The notes: generated by a model not told the origin, from the letters alone. DNA of 64,000 nt from Burkholderia aenigmatica (GCF_902499175.1 NZ_CABVQC010000003.1:124001-188000); one strand, 5' to 3'. Counted from the first letter of the stretch, positions 38,270 through 46,693 are shown. Numbers and translations: made by a program.

Positions 38270-39264
38270 TCAGGTTGCACAGCGAGGTCGGGCAGCGGAC
38301 GAGTTGCTGGCGAAGCAGTGGCAATACGATGCAGCGGGCGACGTGATCCAGAAGCGGGATCTGCGTTACGGCACGACGAGCTATCGGTATGACCCGACCG
38401 GGCGCATCGAACAGGCGGTAGGGCCGGGATTGCCGTCGGAAGTGTTTCGCTGGGATGCCGCGGCCAACCTGGTGTCGAGCGATCACCCGGGTGGTTACGT
38501 CGAGCACAATCGGCTCAAGATGTTCGAGGACAAGCGCTTCGAGTACGACGCGTATGGGCGACTGGTCCGCAAGCTGAGTGGGCACGGGCCTGCTAAGAGC
38601 TGGTTCTTGAGTACGACGATTGGAACCAGCGCAAGACCGTCGTGACGAAGGACCGGCTTGGTGTCGGGACGACGCATTTCGAGTACGACGCGTTCGGCCG
38701 ACGGATCCGGAAGCTCAATGGCAGTTATGCGAGTACGGATTTCCTGTGGGACGGCATGCGGTTGGTGCAGGAGACGTATCGCGATCGTCAGGGCGAGGAG
38801 GCGCTGACGTATTTGTACGAGTCGAATAGCTATGTGCCGCTCGCTCGGATTGATCACGGGAAGGCGGCGGCGAATGACGCGGATGCGCGGGATGCGGTTT
38901 ATTACTTCCACAATGATGTTTCGGGACTGCCGGAGGAACTGACCGACGCTGGTGGCGAGCTGGTTTGGCAGGCGCGCTACAAGGTGTGGGGCAATGCGGT
39001 GCAGGAGGAGTGGGTTGCGCGGGTGCCGCAGCGGTCGACAGCCGCCTGGGGTGAAGTGTCGGTGGCCGCGCCGACATCGATACATGCCCCGCGACCGCAA
39101 AACTTGCGCTTCCAGGGGCAGTATCTGGACCGCGAGACCGGGCTGCACTACAACACCTTCCGGTTCTACGATCCGGATATCGGGCGCTTCATCAGCCCGG
39201 ATCCGATTGGATTGCTGGGGGGGCGAACCTCTATCGGTACGCGCCTAACCCGGTCTCGTGGATT
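38270..39264 (+). pseudogene. Orphan Rhs core fragment leading to a second toxin tip
   Basis: About 1 kb of high similarity to rhs 35130-36120, starting mid-repeat without N-terminal domains. One A is missing near 38598 (TAAGAGC against TAAAGAGC in rhs) and one G in the run near 39217 (GGGGGGCGAAC), shifting the frame twice. It cannot be expressed as one protein but provides homology for swapping the following tip into the intact rhs gene. Confidence 0.9.
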
Positions 39265-39663
39265 GACCCATGGGGACTGACTGGCGACGATATAACAACG
39301 CTTTACCACTACACAACCCAAGATGGTATGGAGGGCATTACGAGTAGTGGACTTTTGAATGCGTCGCATGGGCCCGTACATGCAAGGTTTGGAGATGGTC
39401 AGTATTTCACTGATATATCTCCCGATATGATTGGCGGTAGGACTATGGCCGATGCTGCTGGAACTGGAAAGATGTCACTAGGACAGCTTGCGGCAAATAT
39501 TTACGGCGATGCACGAAAACTTAATAGCATCACGCATTTTGTGGAAATTGATGTTCCGGGTTTGGATGTCAAGGAGCCGCGTCCAGGAACTTTCTTGGTT
39601 GAAGGGAGTGGGCCACTTGATATTTCGAATCGTGTGAAAAGAAGTGGATCGAGTTGCTCATGA
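39265..39663 (+). pseudogene. Orphan Rhs toxin tip, HYD1-type ADP-ribosyltransferase-like
   Basis: After DPWGL (39265-39279) the frame stays open for 128 more codons. LYHYTTQDGMEGITSSGLL and RFGDGQYFTDISPDMIGG match the layout of the ART-HYD1 toxin family (His-Tyr-Thr, Gly-rich phosphate region, GDGQYFTD), predicted to transfer ADP-ribose from NAD to a target. The tip frame itself looks intact; it lacks only a start and an in-frame core. The family call is by motif recognition. Confidence 0.75.
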
Positions 39664-40412
39664 AAAGAGAATATTTTCATTCAAAAACAGAGTTTCCGTG
39701 TGGCGCAGGGGAGGTTTATACGGAATTTCTCGACGGCGTCGCGACGCGCCAGATTAGCCATCCCGATGGTGGAGTTATCTATGCATCTTCATCGGTAGGT
39801 GATTGGAATTCTGAGATAGGATTCTTGCTCTTTGATGGAATGAAGAGCGAACTTGAAATTTCTCCAAATGACGAAATCAAACGAGAAGATTTCGAGCATG
39901 TCTGGAAGGTGGCTGTAGGCAATCCTCCCAAAGGGCTGTCGATTGTCTATGAAGTTGGGGATGCGGCTGTGCCACGGGAAAATTCAACCTTGATTGCTCA
40001 CGTGGTAAATAATCGTGGGAAATGGGGGCGTGGCTTTGTTGTTTCTCTTGGCAAGAAATACCCTGTCGCACGAGATGGTTATCTCGAATTGTTCCGAGAT
40101 GAACGGCGGCCTCCACTCGGAATGGTTCAATTTTTGTCTGTGGATGACGAAAAACGGATATTTGTCGCGAACATGGTTTCTCAGGACGGGATTCGCAAGA
40201 GTAGTCGCGACGTTGCTCAATACGTTTCGTACTCTGACCTCGAGATATGCCTCAGTAAAATTTGCGAATTTGCGTTAGCTAATCGGCTTTCGGTGCAAAT
40301 GCCTATGATCGGCGCGGGACTTGGCGGCGGGGACTGGGAAGTCATTTCGGCGGAAATCGATGAAGTGTTTTCGTATTATAAGCAGACTTGTAAAATAATT
40401 ACCCTTTCTTAA
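39660..40412 (+). CDS. Two-domain immunity protein with C-terminal macrodomain
   Basis: A 250-residue protein whose ATG overlaps the toxin-tip stop by 4 bp. Residues 1-90 form a separate domain (YFHSKTEFPCGAGEVYTEFL at its start), a piece of which recurs as a relic at 43752. Residues about 94-250 fit a macrodomain of the TARG1/DarG kind: IAHVVNNRGKWGRGFV (112-127) and MPMIGAGLGGGDWEVIS (214-230) align with the two ADP-ribose loops. Such domains remove ADP-ribose from modified targets, which would directly reverse the partner toxin. Function is inferred from motifs and context. Confidence 0.85.
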   Translation: MKREYFHSKTEFPCGAGEVYTEFLDGVATRQISHPDGGVIYASSSVGDWNSEIGFLLFDGMKSELEISPNDEIKREDFEHVWKVAVGNPPKGLSIVYEVGDAAVPRENSTLIAHVVNNRGKWGRGFVVSLGKKYPVARDGYLELFRDERRPPLGMVQFLSVDDEKRIFVANMVSQDGIRKSSRDVAQYVSYSDLEICLSKICEFALANRLSVQMPMIGAGLGGGDWEVISAEIDEVFSYYKQTCKIITLS

Positions 40413-40690
40413 TGACGCTGGCGGTGAGTTGGTTTGGCAGGCGCGCTACAAGGTGTGGGGTAATGCCGTGCAGGAGGAATGGATCGCTCGGGCACCTCAG
40501 CGACCGATCCCGGTATGGGGCGAGGTGCAGGAAGCTGCGCCGTCGTCAGTCCATGTACCAAGACCGCAGAACCTGCGTGGCAACAAGCGCACATACGAAT
40601 ACGACGTGTGCGGGCAAGGCACGCTCGTACGCGATGGGCAGATCGAGACGCGATACGAGCGCGACGCGATCGGGCGACTGACGGCTAAGC
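40413..40690 (+). pseudogene. Mosaic Rhs core fragment
   Basis: Begins right after the macrodomain gene stop. The first 165 bp correspond to rhs 35800-35960 (WQARYKVWGNAVQEEW); the sequence then jumps, at about 40576, to DNA like rhs 34623-34735 (KRTYEYDVCGQGTL), which lies upstream in the intact gene. The order is therefore rearranged. Confidence 0.85.
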
Positions 40691-40798
40691 AACCCGCTTC
40701 TTTGCAGGGCCGGATGCTGCAGTGCGATTCAGTGGTTCGAACGGAAACTATCTAACTAACAACGCACTCGTGTATTTTGTAGCTCATTCATCCAAGTA
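40691..40798 (+). pseudogene. Relic of the 3' end of a gene like that at 43001
   Basis: GGAAACTATCTAACTAACAA and flanking bases match the last about 100 bp of the gene at 43001-43597 with substitutions and small shifts. Confidence 0.7.
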
Positions 40799-40971
40799 AC
40801 CTAGGTCGATGTGCGCGAGCCGCGGCCATGTCGACGCGGGCTGCTTCGGTAAATACGCCAGATTCCGGTGACTTGCTTTGCCCCGATAGCTGTGGCGACC
40901 CGGGCAAAGCAAGATTCATCATCGACCCCAGGCCAAATGCGACTGAACGGCTCTCGATGAGGGAAGGGCAC

Positions 40972-41394
40972 ATGTTGAATAATGTAATTGTTCCGGGGAA
41001 ATCACTGGGAGGAATTCTTCTCGGTGAGGAAGTCAAAAATGTTGTCGATAGACTGAATGGGGCGCATCTAATTGAGTATCTGGATAAAAATACTTTGAAG
41101 GTAGATGGTGGAGTAATTACCATCTACCACGACTCTGTGGACGGGCGTATAGAAAATCTAGCGTGTAATGCGGAATTTCACGGGAGTTATCAGGGGAAAT
41201 TGTGGCCCGGGATGACCGTCGGTGACGTGTTGAAAATGACAAAGAAGCAGATGGCATGGTGTGGATTCGTCCAGGTTGATGACATCCAGGGAGTGGGCCT
41301 TCCATTGCCAGGTGAATTTGATGACTTCGAAAAATTGATTGATTTTTTGGATCCAGAATTTATTTTCAATGAGTTGTGGGTGTGCTCTTTCTGA
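40972..41394 (+). CDS. Unknown small protein, probable orphan immunity
   Basis: A 140-residue acidic protein starting MLNNVIVPGKSLGGILLGEE; the GxxLGxxxLG opening recurs in various small Rhs-linked proteins. The ATG has GGGAAGGGCAC before it. No toxin tip for it is recognisable next door. Low GC. Immunity function is inferred only from the neighbourhood. Confidence 0.65.
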   Translation: MLNNVIVPGKSLGGILLGEEVKNVVDRLNGAHLIEYLDKNTLKVDGGVITIYHDSVDGRIENLACNAEFHGSYQGKLWPGMTVGDVLKMTKKQMAWCGFVQVDDIQGVGLPLPGEFDDFEKLIDFLDPEFIFNELWVCSF

Positions 41395-41499
41395 AATTAA
41401 GTGTGCTTTGTTGATGAAAAATAGGGCGCGCGGGGGGTATATTTGACGGCGATTCGGGATAAGTGTGGAAGGTGGCAATCGGTGAGTTCCGGAGGAATT

Positions 41500-42018
41500 T
41501 TGACCAACTATCAAGACTTGCATGCCATTTTTGAGAGGATGAAGTTGGAATGGTCGGTTGAGCGAAAGGTCATCCACTTTGGTCGGGAATGCCCATTCTT
41601 ATTAAAATGTTGCATCTTTGACGGCATTGCGGGCGACGTCGCGATCGAAGGTATTCCGGATTCTGCATATGAGCTTGTAGCGTTTTGGCGAATTTCTGGT
41701 CACGCAGATTTGTTCAAGGATGTTGGGTTTGGACAATGGGGGATCGAGGTATTGTCGCCTTGGGAGGCAGTTGAGGCGACTTTGAAGCAAAAGCGAATTC
41801 GTGGTGGAGAGTTTCTGGACGGCGATATTATTTTCGCTCGTTTTTACGGGGATTCTGAATTGTTGTTGATGAATTCGGAGGGGGCTGTTTACGTCAGTTT
41901 GCCTTTGGACGGAAGATGTAATTGGCCACGATTAGCAGATTCATTGAAGATTTTTTTGGAACGGCTGATGGATTATCAAGGGGCCAAATACTGGGATGGG
42001 CCGAAAGGTGTCTCTTGA
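41500..42018 (+). CDS. SUKH (SMI1/KNR4) family immunity-type protein
   Basis: A 172-residue protein with the SUKH pattern: IEGIPDSAYELVAFWRISGH, then VLSPWEAVEATLK and a late ARFYGDSELLLMNSEGAVYV with NWPRLADSLKIFLERL. Members of this superfamily neutralise nuclease toxins of polymorphic systems. A TTG at 41500 with GGAGG ahead is preferred; a TTG at 41443 is also in frame. Its 3' half is duplicated at 37537. Confidence 0.8.
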   Translation: MTNYQDLHAIFERMKLEWSVERKVIHFGRECPFLLKCCIFDGIAGDVAIEGIPDSAYELVAFWRISGHADLFKDVGFGQWGIEVLSPWEAVEATLKQKRIRGGEFLDGDIIFARFYGDSELLLMNSEGAVYVSLPLDGRCNWPRLADSLKIFLERLMDYQGAKYWDGPKGVS

Positions 42019-42099
42019 GAAAGAGTATTGTTCCAATATGGTGCCTTCGTGTGAATCCAAAGAGATGTCTGCGGAATTTATGGACAGCGTCGCGAGTCG

Positions 42100-42275
42100 C
42101 TAGATTTGCCCCCGCATAACGCACTGGTCTACGCATCCTCATCCGATGTGCCGCGTCCGCGCGTCGACCAGGGTAGGGCAGCAGCTAACGACACCAATGC
42201 GCAGGAATTTGACGGGCTCGCTACGAAAGTTTAAGGTAATTCGTTGCAGCCTTTTGGAAGTGATCGTGGTTTTGG
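42100..42275 (+). pseudogene. Decayed Rhs core remnant, second copy
   Basis: Same remnant as 37900-38155 but with a 70-bp deletion between GCGCAG and GAATTTGACGGG. Confidence 0.6.
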
Positions 42276-42284
42276 ATAATCCAT

Positions 42285-42641
42285 ATGAGGGAGGATATGC
42301 AATCTTACAATTCTCTGGTTGAGCTGGTTGAAAATATCCCATTCCTACCAGGAAAGGACTGGATCTATGCCAACTTGGATTCATGGAAAAATGATCCAGA
42401 GGGTTCAAGATTCTTCCACATCCCGTGGGAATACATTCAGAGTCTGGACGATGATGGAATTTATCTGGATGATGAGGATATGGAGATGCCGAAGGCGGTT
42501 GAGTCGTATAATTTGAGGTGTTGGATGCTGGTAAATCAACTGGATCATATTTTAAAAAATAAGATCGGGAGTGGAGGGGGCGTAAAGTGGTTTGTTGATG
42601 AAGTAAATTACTATCGTGAAAATGATCGGTTTAGGTCTTAG
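42285..42641 (+). CDS. Small acidic immunity-type protein (related to 48850 gene)
   Basis: A 118-residue acidic protein (YNSLVELVENIPFLPGKDWI at the start; VDEVNYYRENDRF at the end). The gene at 48850-49188 has the same start logic and the same ending (VNYYREMDDF), so both belong to one family, which looks like DUF7716. No function is established; Rhs-linked context suggests immunity. GGGAGGATATGC lies at the start, so an internal ATG at codon 5 may also be used. Confidence 0.7.
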   Translation: MREDMQSYNSLVELVENIPFLPGKDWIYANLDSWKNDPEGSRFFHIPWEYIQSLDDDGIYLDDEDMEMPKAVESYNLRCWMLVNQLDHILKNKIGSGGGVKWFVDEVNYYRENDRFRS

Positions 42642-42659
42642 CTTTTGAGAATTGATTCA

Positions 42660-42900
42660 TTTTTTATCCGAGTCGGAAAACTGGATAGCCCCGTGCCGCT
42701 CGTCTGTATGACCAGGGTGCGATGGTGGCGTGAAGCCGATGTGCAGAACTTTTATAACAACGTGAGAGGATGGCCGGAGGCACTGGCCAACGCGAACGGC
42801 GAGTCGATCTGGCACGCTCATCGAGTGGTTTAGGGTAGCGGGGCGCAGGAGGAGTGGGTCGTGCAGGCTCTGTAACCCGGATCCGAGTGCGATTGGTATC
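42660..42900 (+). pseudogene. Strongly decayed Rhs core remnant
   Basis: VQNFYNNVRGWPEALANANG and ESIWHAHR echo the Rhs segment VYYFHNDVSGLPEELTDAGG-ELVWQARY, and CCCGGATCCGAGTGCGATTG echoes the NPDPIGL codons. About 240 bp, interrupted by stops. Confidence 0.6.
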
Positions 42901-43000
42901 ACGATTGTTTAGTAGGGATCGATCTCGCGACCGAGGGATTTGAATCCGACGATAGCGACACCCTGAACCGCCGCTACCAGATGAAAGAAAGGAGGCAATT

Positions 43001-43597
43001 TTGATCGCTAAGATGCCAACGTTGCAAACCTTCATGACACGTGTTGACGAAGCGGCTTTCTCTGATTTGCTGAGAGCGCATATTCCTCATGTCAAATTTA
43101 TCGACTCGTACATATGGAATTCGCGCGTTCCCCCTGTACATCACAGCATGTCCGAGTGTAGCGGGCAGCTATTCTCCGATGTCGTGATTCTCGATGAAGC
43201 GATTTGTACTGTGGAGCGCTATACGCGTGAATTCGTTGCTCCTCATCCAAGCGGGTCCGGCTATATTGGATCTATGGAGGGGCCGGGGGCCATTCAGTTT
43301 CTACGGTCACGTGAAGCTAAATATGCACCGGGTAGCCTACGAGACGGTCGTTTGGCGGCATCCTATGACCCTAAATTTGATGAGACAACGGATCGGTTTG
43401 TTAAGACGGTTTGGAAAATATTCAAGAAATTTTCGATGAAGACGTTCTTGATTGACCGTGAGACTGGCGCTGTTAGAGATAAGCCAGAGACTCGATTTTT
43501 TGCTGGACCGGATGCAGCAGTGATGTTCGATGGGTCGAAAGGAAACTATTTAACTAACAACACGCTCGCCTATTTCGTAGCAAAATCGTCAAAATGA
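43001..43597 (+). CDS. Unknown protein, probable orphan immunity
   Basis: A 198-residue soluble protein with TTG start 5 nt after GGAGG. Features visible: FMTRVDEAAFSDLLRAHIP at the start, SYIWNSRVPPVHHSMSECSG, and the ending GNYLTNNTLAYFVAKSSK. I do not recognise the family. A relic of its 3' end at 40691-40798 shows that the gene, or a close relative, once existed in a second place. Confidence 0.7.
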   Translation: MIAKMPTLQTFMTRVDEAAFSDLLRAHIPHVKFIDSYIWNSRVPPVHHSMSECSGQLFSDVVILDEAICTVERYTREFVAPHPSGSGYIGSMEGPGAIQFLRSREAKYAPGSLRDGRLAASYDPKFDETTDRFVKTVWKIFKKFSMKTFLIDRETGAVRDKPETRFFAGPDAAVMFDGSKGNYLTNNTLAYFVAKSSK

Positions 43598-43751
43598 ATT
43601 ATGTGCTCGAAGCACCTGAAAAATGAGCGTGTGCGATTAGTATTGAAATACGAGGGCGCGTACTAGCGCTTCCGATTGGACGGCTTCCGTTTCGGGTGCC
43701 ATTCTCTTATGGTTCATGCGACTCATGGACGCTTGTTTTTGCGATCACATA

Positions 43752-43840
43752 AAAAAATAATACTTTCACTCCAAGACAGAGTTTCCGTGTGGTATCGGAG
43801 AAATATTGACGGAGTTTATTGATGATGTCGGCATGTCGCC
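43752..43840 (+). pseudogene. Relic of the N-terminal domain of the macrodomain immunity gene
   Basis: About 90 bp (TACTTTCACTCCAAGACAGA onward) match 39663-39755: YFHSKTEFPCG-GE-TEF is readable. The remainder is lost. The rest of 43598-43901 shows nothing recognisable. Confidence 0.75.
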
Positions 43841-43901
43841 ATGCCGCCTGATGTGTGAGTATGACTAGTCGTCGGTTGATTTCTAGAGAGGGTGGATACA
43901 A

Positions 43902-44255
43902 ATGACTGATCACGATGAACCGAGAAGGAGTGTTTCCTTAAGCGTTGGTGAGATTTCTGCTCTGAAGAAGGCAATACTGTACTTGAAATTTTCTTGCGAC
44001 GATGCGGAGGCGGATATTTTTGCCTCTAGTCCGCTAATTAACGGTGCGTTTGAGAGTCTTATTAAGGCGGGTGATCTCGGCGAGTTGGAAGTCAGGTTTT
44101 ACCAGAAAGGTAACAAGGAAAACGAGAGCTATGTGATATCAAGGATAGGCGAAATTGAAGCTCGTGATGGGAAGGAAATGAGTGAGGAGCTGAAGAGGAG
44201 GGTATACGAAGCATGGGCGTATCCGTTCCGTTTGACGAGCGATCTTGATGAATAA
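43902..44255 (+). CDS. Unknown 117-residue protein
   Basis: Acidic soluble protein with good ribosome-binding site (GAGAGGGTGG). Starts MTDHDEPRRSVSLSVGEISA and contains a helical C-terminal half (EMSEELKRRVYEAWAYPF). No family recognised; surrounded by immunity-type genes. Confidence 0.65.
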   Translation: MTDHDEPRRSVSLSVGEISALKKAILYLKFSCDDAEADIFASSPLINGAFESLIKAGDLGELEVRFYQKGNKENESYVISRIGEIEARDGKEMSEELKRRVYEAWAYPFRLTSDLDE

Positions 44256-44499
44256 TTTAAAGAGAAAGCGGCAGGTGATCGTCGAAGCAATGACATGGGC
44301 GTTCTCTTTGCTAGCGGACGTGGTTGGACTTGTACCGGCGTTATGCGTCGATGCTATAACCAACTACAGGCCCTCGTACTTAGTCGGAGCGGCAGGAGTT
44401 GCCCGTGATCCTGACCCCAACCCCGACGCACAACCGGACTGCGCTACGCGCCGAACGATCGGACGGACACATTCAGCTCGAGCTGCCGACAGTGATTAA
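44248..44499 (+). CDS. Doubtful short open frame with one hydrophobic segment
   Basis: ATG overlaps the preceding stop. Codons 1-45 include WAFSLLADVVGLVPALCVDA, then low-complexity Pro/Asp-rich sequence. It runs into the convergent pentapeptide gene. Possibly the remains of a longer protein. Confidence 0.25.
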   Translation: MNNLKRKRQVIVEAMTWAFSLLADVVGLVPALCVDAITNYRPSYLVGAAGVARDPDPNPDAQPDCATRRTIGRTHSARAADSD

Positions 44500-45099
44500 A
44501 TAATTCCCCGACCTAAGCTCCGATTTTTTTAACAACGCCTCAAAAGATGTTCCTTTTGGCGGGATAGCACTTGACAAATCACAGTCATCAAACGCCACGT
44601 ATTCGCCCAATATAGCACTGGAAAAATCAACTCCTTTCATAGAATTAAATCTAGCCCCTTCCGTCAAATCATCCGTGTATCTACCCCGAAAAACGACGTC
44701 CTGCAGCTTACCCGAGAATTTACAACGCTCCAGGTAACTCGCTTTAAAATCTACCCCCTTCCACTTGCAGTTTGAGAACGAGCACTCAATGAATTCCGGA
44801 CGGAAAAACATCCCACCACGGAAATCACATTTGTCAAATTTACATTTTTCAAAAATACCACCCCTAGCCCCCAATGTTATGGTTCTCAGATCAACACCCA
44901 AAAATGAGCAATTTCGGAATACGCATCCATATGTCCTGGCGTCATTCAGAATAGAACGAACGAAAAAGCAATCGTTGAATTCAACCCGATCGAAAACCGG
45001 ATGATTAAAATCGGTCTCCGAAAAGTCAAACCCGTCAAATTTCTCATTGGAAATAGACGTCTTAAAATCCCACCCAACCCATTTAAATCTTTCGTCCAT
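44473..45099 (-). CDS. Pentapeptide-repeat protein, probable immunity
   Basis: A 208-residue protein built of A(D/N)LxF-type pentapeptides from about residue 18 on (FDGFDFSETDFNHPVFDRVE, CVFRNCSFLGVDLR, KCKFDKCDFRGG, CSFSNCKWKGVDF). Such sequences fold into a right-handed beta-helix. On the minus strand it starts one base after the stop of the toxin-tip frame at 45101-45395; starts at 45138 or 45132 inside that frame are possible too. The arrangement toxin tip then immunity matches the plus-strand units, but inverted. Confidence 0.85.
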   Translation of the reverse strand: MDERFKWVGWDFKTSISNEKFDGFDFSETDFNHPVFDRVEFNDCFFVRSILNDARTYGCVFRNCSFLGVDLRTITLGARGGIFEKCKFDKCDFRGGMFFRPEFIECSFSNCKWKGVDFKASYLERCKFSGKLQDVVFRGRYTDDLTEGARFNSMKGVDFSSAILGEYVAFDDCDLSSAIPPKGTSFEALLKKSELRSGNYLITVGSSS

Positions 45100-45100
45100 T

Positions 45101-45395
45101 TTATCGGTCCCAGAATAATCCCGACCCACCATCTCCATACTTAGCCTGGTGCATGCCCCTGCTCCAATCATTTTCCGTTGTTAGATCCCACCAGCTCCCT
45201 GTCTTTCGATTTACGACGTCGGCGCCGAACTGCCCAGACTTCGTCACTGTGAGATGCGCCAATGACGGATCGTTGGCAACTCGCATCTTAAATTCTGCGT
45301 CCATTCGCTGTCCAACATACAACCGCTCTTTTGGCATGTTCGCGAGTATCCAGCCGCACGCGGCACGGCTGTCCTGAGACGATCGGACGACGCCT
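45101..45395 (-). pseudogene. Orphan toxin tip on the minus strand
   Basis: About 97 codons open, ending SGLFWDR. The C-terminal part, GQFGADVVNRKTGSWWDLTT with WSRGMHQAKYGDGGSG after it, looks like the tip of nuclease-type Rhs/CDI toxins (Asp, WWDLTT strand, conserved His). There is no Rhs core in frame; a stop lies at about 45398. The enzymatic type cannot be fixed. Confidence 0.6.
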
Positions 45396-45396
45396 C

Positions 45397-45513
45397 ATGA
45401 GTGTGGAAGACGTGTGTGAAGTGGCCCGGGAGCAGTGTCTGAGTAAGCCCCCAAAATGGATTCAGGATGAGTTTTGGCCGGTGTCGGATGGAGATCTTGC
45501 TCGATTGACGTGA
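45397..45513 (+). pseudogene. Possible 3' relic of an immunity gene
   Basis: Thirty-eight codons (MSVEDVCEVAREQCLSKPPK, then WIQDEFWPVSDGDLARL) look like a protein C terminus, without a supported start. The following 45514-45788 shows no recognisable gene. Confidence 0.25.
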
Positions 45514-45788
45514 GACTGGTATCAATTGGATTCGACGGGGTAAGTTGCGTTTGAGGTATTGCGAAATAAATGTAGATGACCGTCGCGAGACGTATGGTCG
45601 CGAGTGTTCGAGTATGTCAACTCACTCGCTACGTATCAGAGGGGATGTGTGTGCATGTTCGAGTTGAGTGTGAACAAGCAATGCACACGCCGATCTTCGT
45701 GGTAGTAGTCACAATCGAGGAGACGGCCAAGAGAAACAACGTCTCCGCGAAGAATGATGAGGAAGGCGCTAACTGTTGGGGTCGATAA

Positions 45789-46325
45789 ATGCTGGTTGAG
45801 AATTTATTCAGCGGTGATGGTTTCGATTTTTGTGATCAAGGCCCTTCGGTGTCGGCAGCAATAGTGAGGGAAGTGCTGTCCGGAGCTCGCTTTAACGGGG
45901 TGGATGATTTTGTCGGGTTCTATATAAAAAATAACGGCGGGTATTTTAATGGTGGGGCGTATTTCTATCGGGATGTTTTCTTTGATCTGGCTCCTGGAGA
46001 TTTTGATTCGATGGAGGTGGAGGGTTTTTACTATCTTGGTGAAAGATATTTCGATGAAAATGAGGTTAACCTCCGTTCTGCAGAGAAGGTTCGCGGACTG
46101 AGGGCGAAGTATTCCGAAAGGCGAGACAGGTTTTGCCGGACACACTTTCCATTCGCTGGAGATGCCGGGGATAATGATTTTTGGGTTGATGTGGAGACGG
46201 GTGAAGTAAAATATGTGTTGTGGGAATCGGATGGAGATGTGGATGACGTCGTTAGTATTGCGCCAACGTTTTCAGATTTCGTAAATAATATCGTGCCGCG
46301 TCGACGTAAGGTGCAACTTGACTGA
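45789..46325 (+). CDS. SUKH (SMI1/KNR4) family immunity-type protein
   Basis: A 178-residue protein with late motif HFPFAGDAGDNDFWVDVETG, the most characteristic SMI1/KNR4 segment (AGDxGGNxFxxDxxTG), and an early VDDFVGFYIKNNGGYFNG strand. Very AT-rich for this genome. Immunity to an unidentified toxin is likely. Confidence 0.82.
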   Translation: MLVENLFSGDGFDFCDQGPSVSAAIVREVLSGARFNGVDDFVGFYIKNNGGYFNGGAYFYRDVFFDLAPGDFDSMEVEGFYYLGERYFDENEVNLRSAEKVRGLRAKYSERRDRFCRTHFPFAGDAGDNDFWVDVETGEVKYVLWESDGDVDDVVSIAPTFSDFVNNIVPRRRKVQLD

Positions 46326-46390
46326 ATCGAGGTTAAGGTGTGTCTTTCTGAATGGTTTGTTGAGTGAGCTTTGTGGTTCGGATCGGCGGC

Positions 46391-46666
46391 ATGGCTTTCG
46401 CATGTACTCATGCGAAAAGCGATGAGGGCGATTGCAGGTCGGTCGGGATTCGTATCGGTAGTAACGAGGTTTTCTACTTCCTTTCGACGAAGGCATGGGG
46501 TGTAGCGATGGCTTCGCAATGGTCTCGATTTGTGATTGAGTGGTCGACTCGATCCGAGTCGGTGGGTGCACGGATTTTCGTGCCGCCCGTATTGTCGCGA
46601 GGCCTGCGATCCATACGGGAAGGCAATGCGTCGAAGATGAGTATTCTCGACGAAATGAAGGTGTAA
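46391..46666 (+). CDS. Doubtful short open frame between two SUKH genes
   Basis: Ninety-one codons (MAFACTHAKSDEGDCRSVGI at the start) with no recognised family and no clear ribosome-binding site. It may be a relic. Confidence 0.25.
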   Translation: MAFACTHAKSDEGDCRSVGIRIGSNEVFYFLSTKAWGVAMASQWSRFVIEWSTRSESVGARIFVPPVLSRGLRSIREGNASKMSILDEMKV

Positions 46667-46693
46667 CGCGGGTCCGACATTGAGGGGTGAAAT

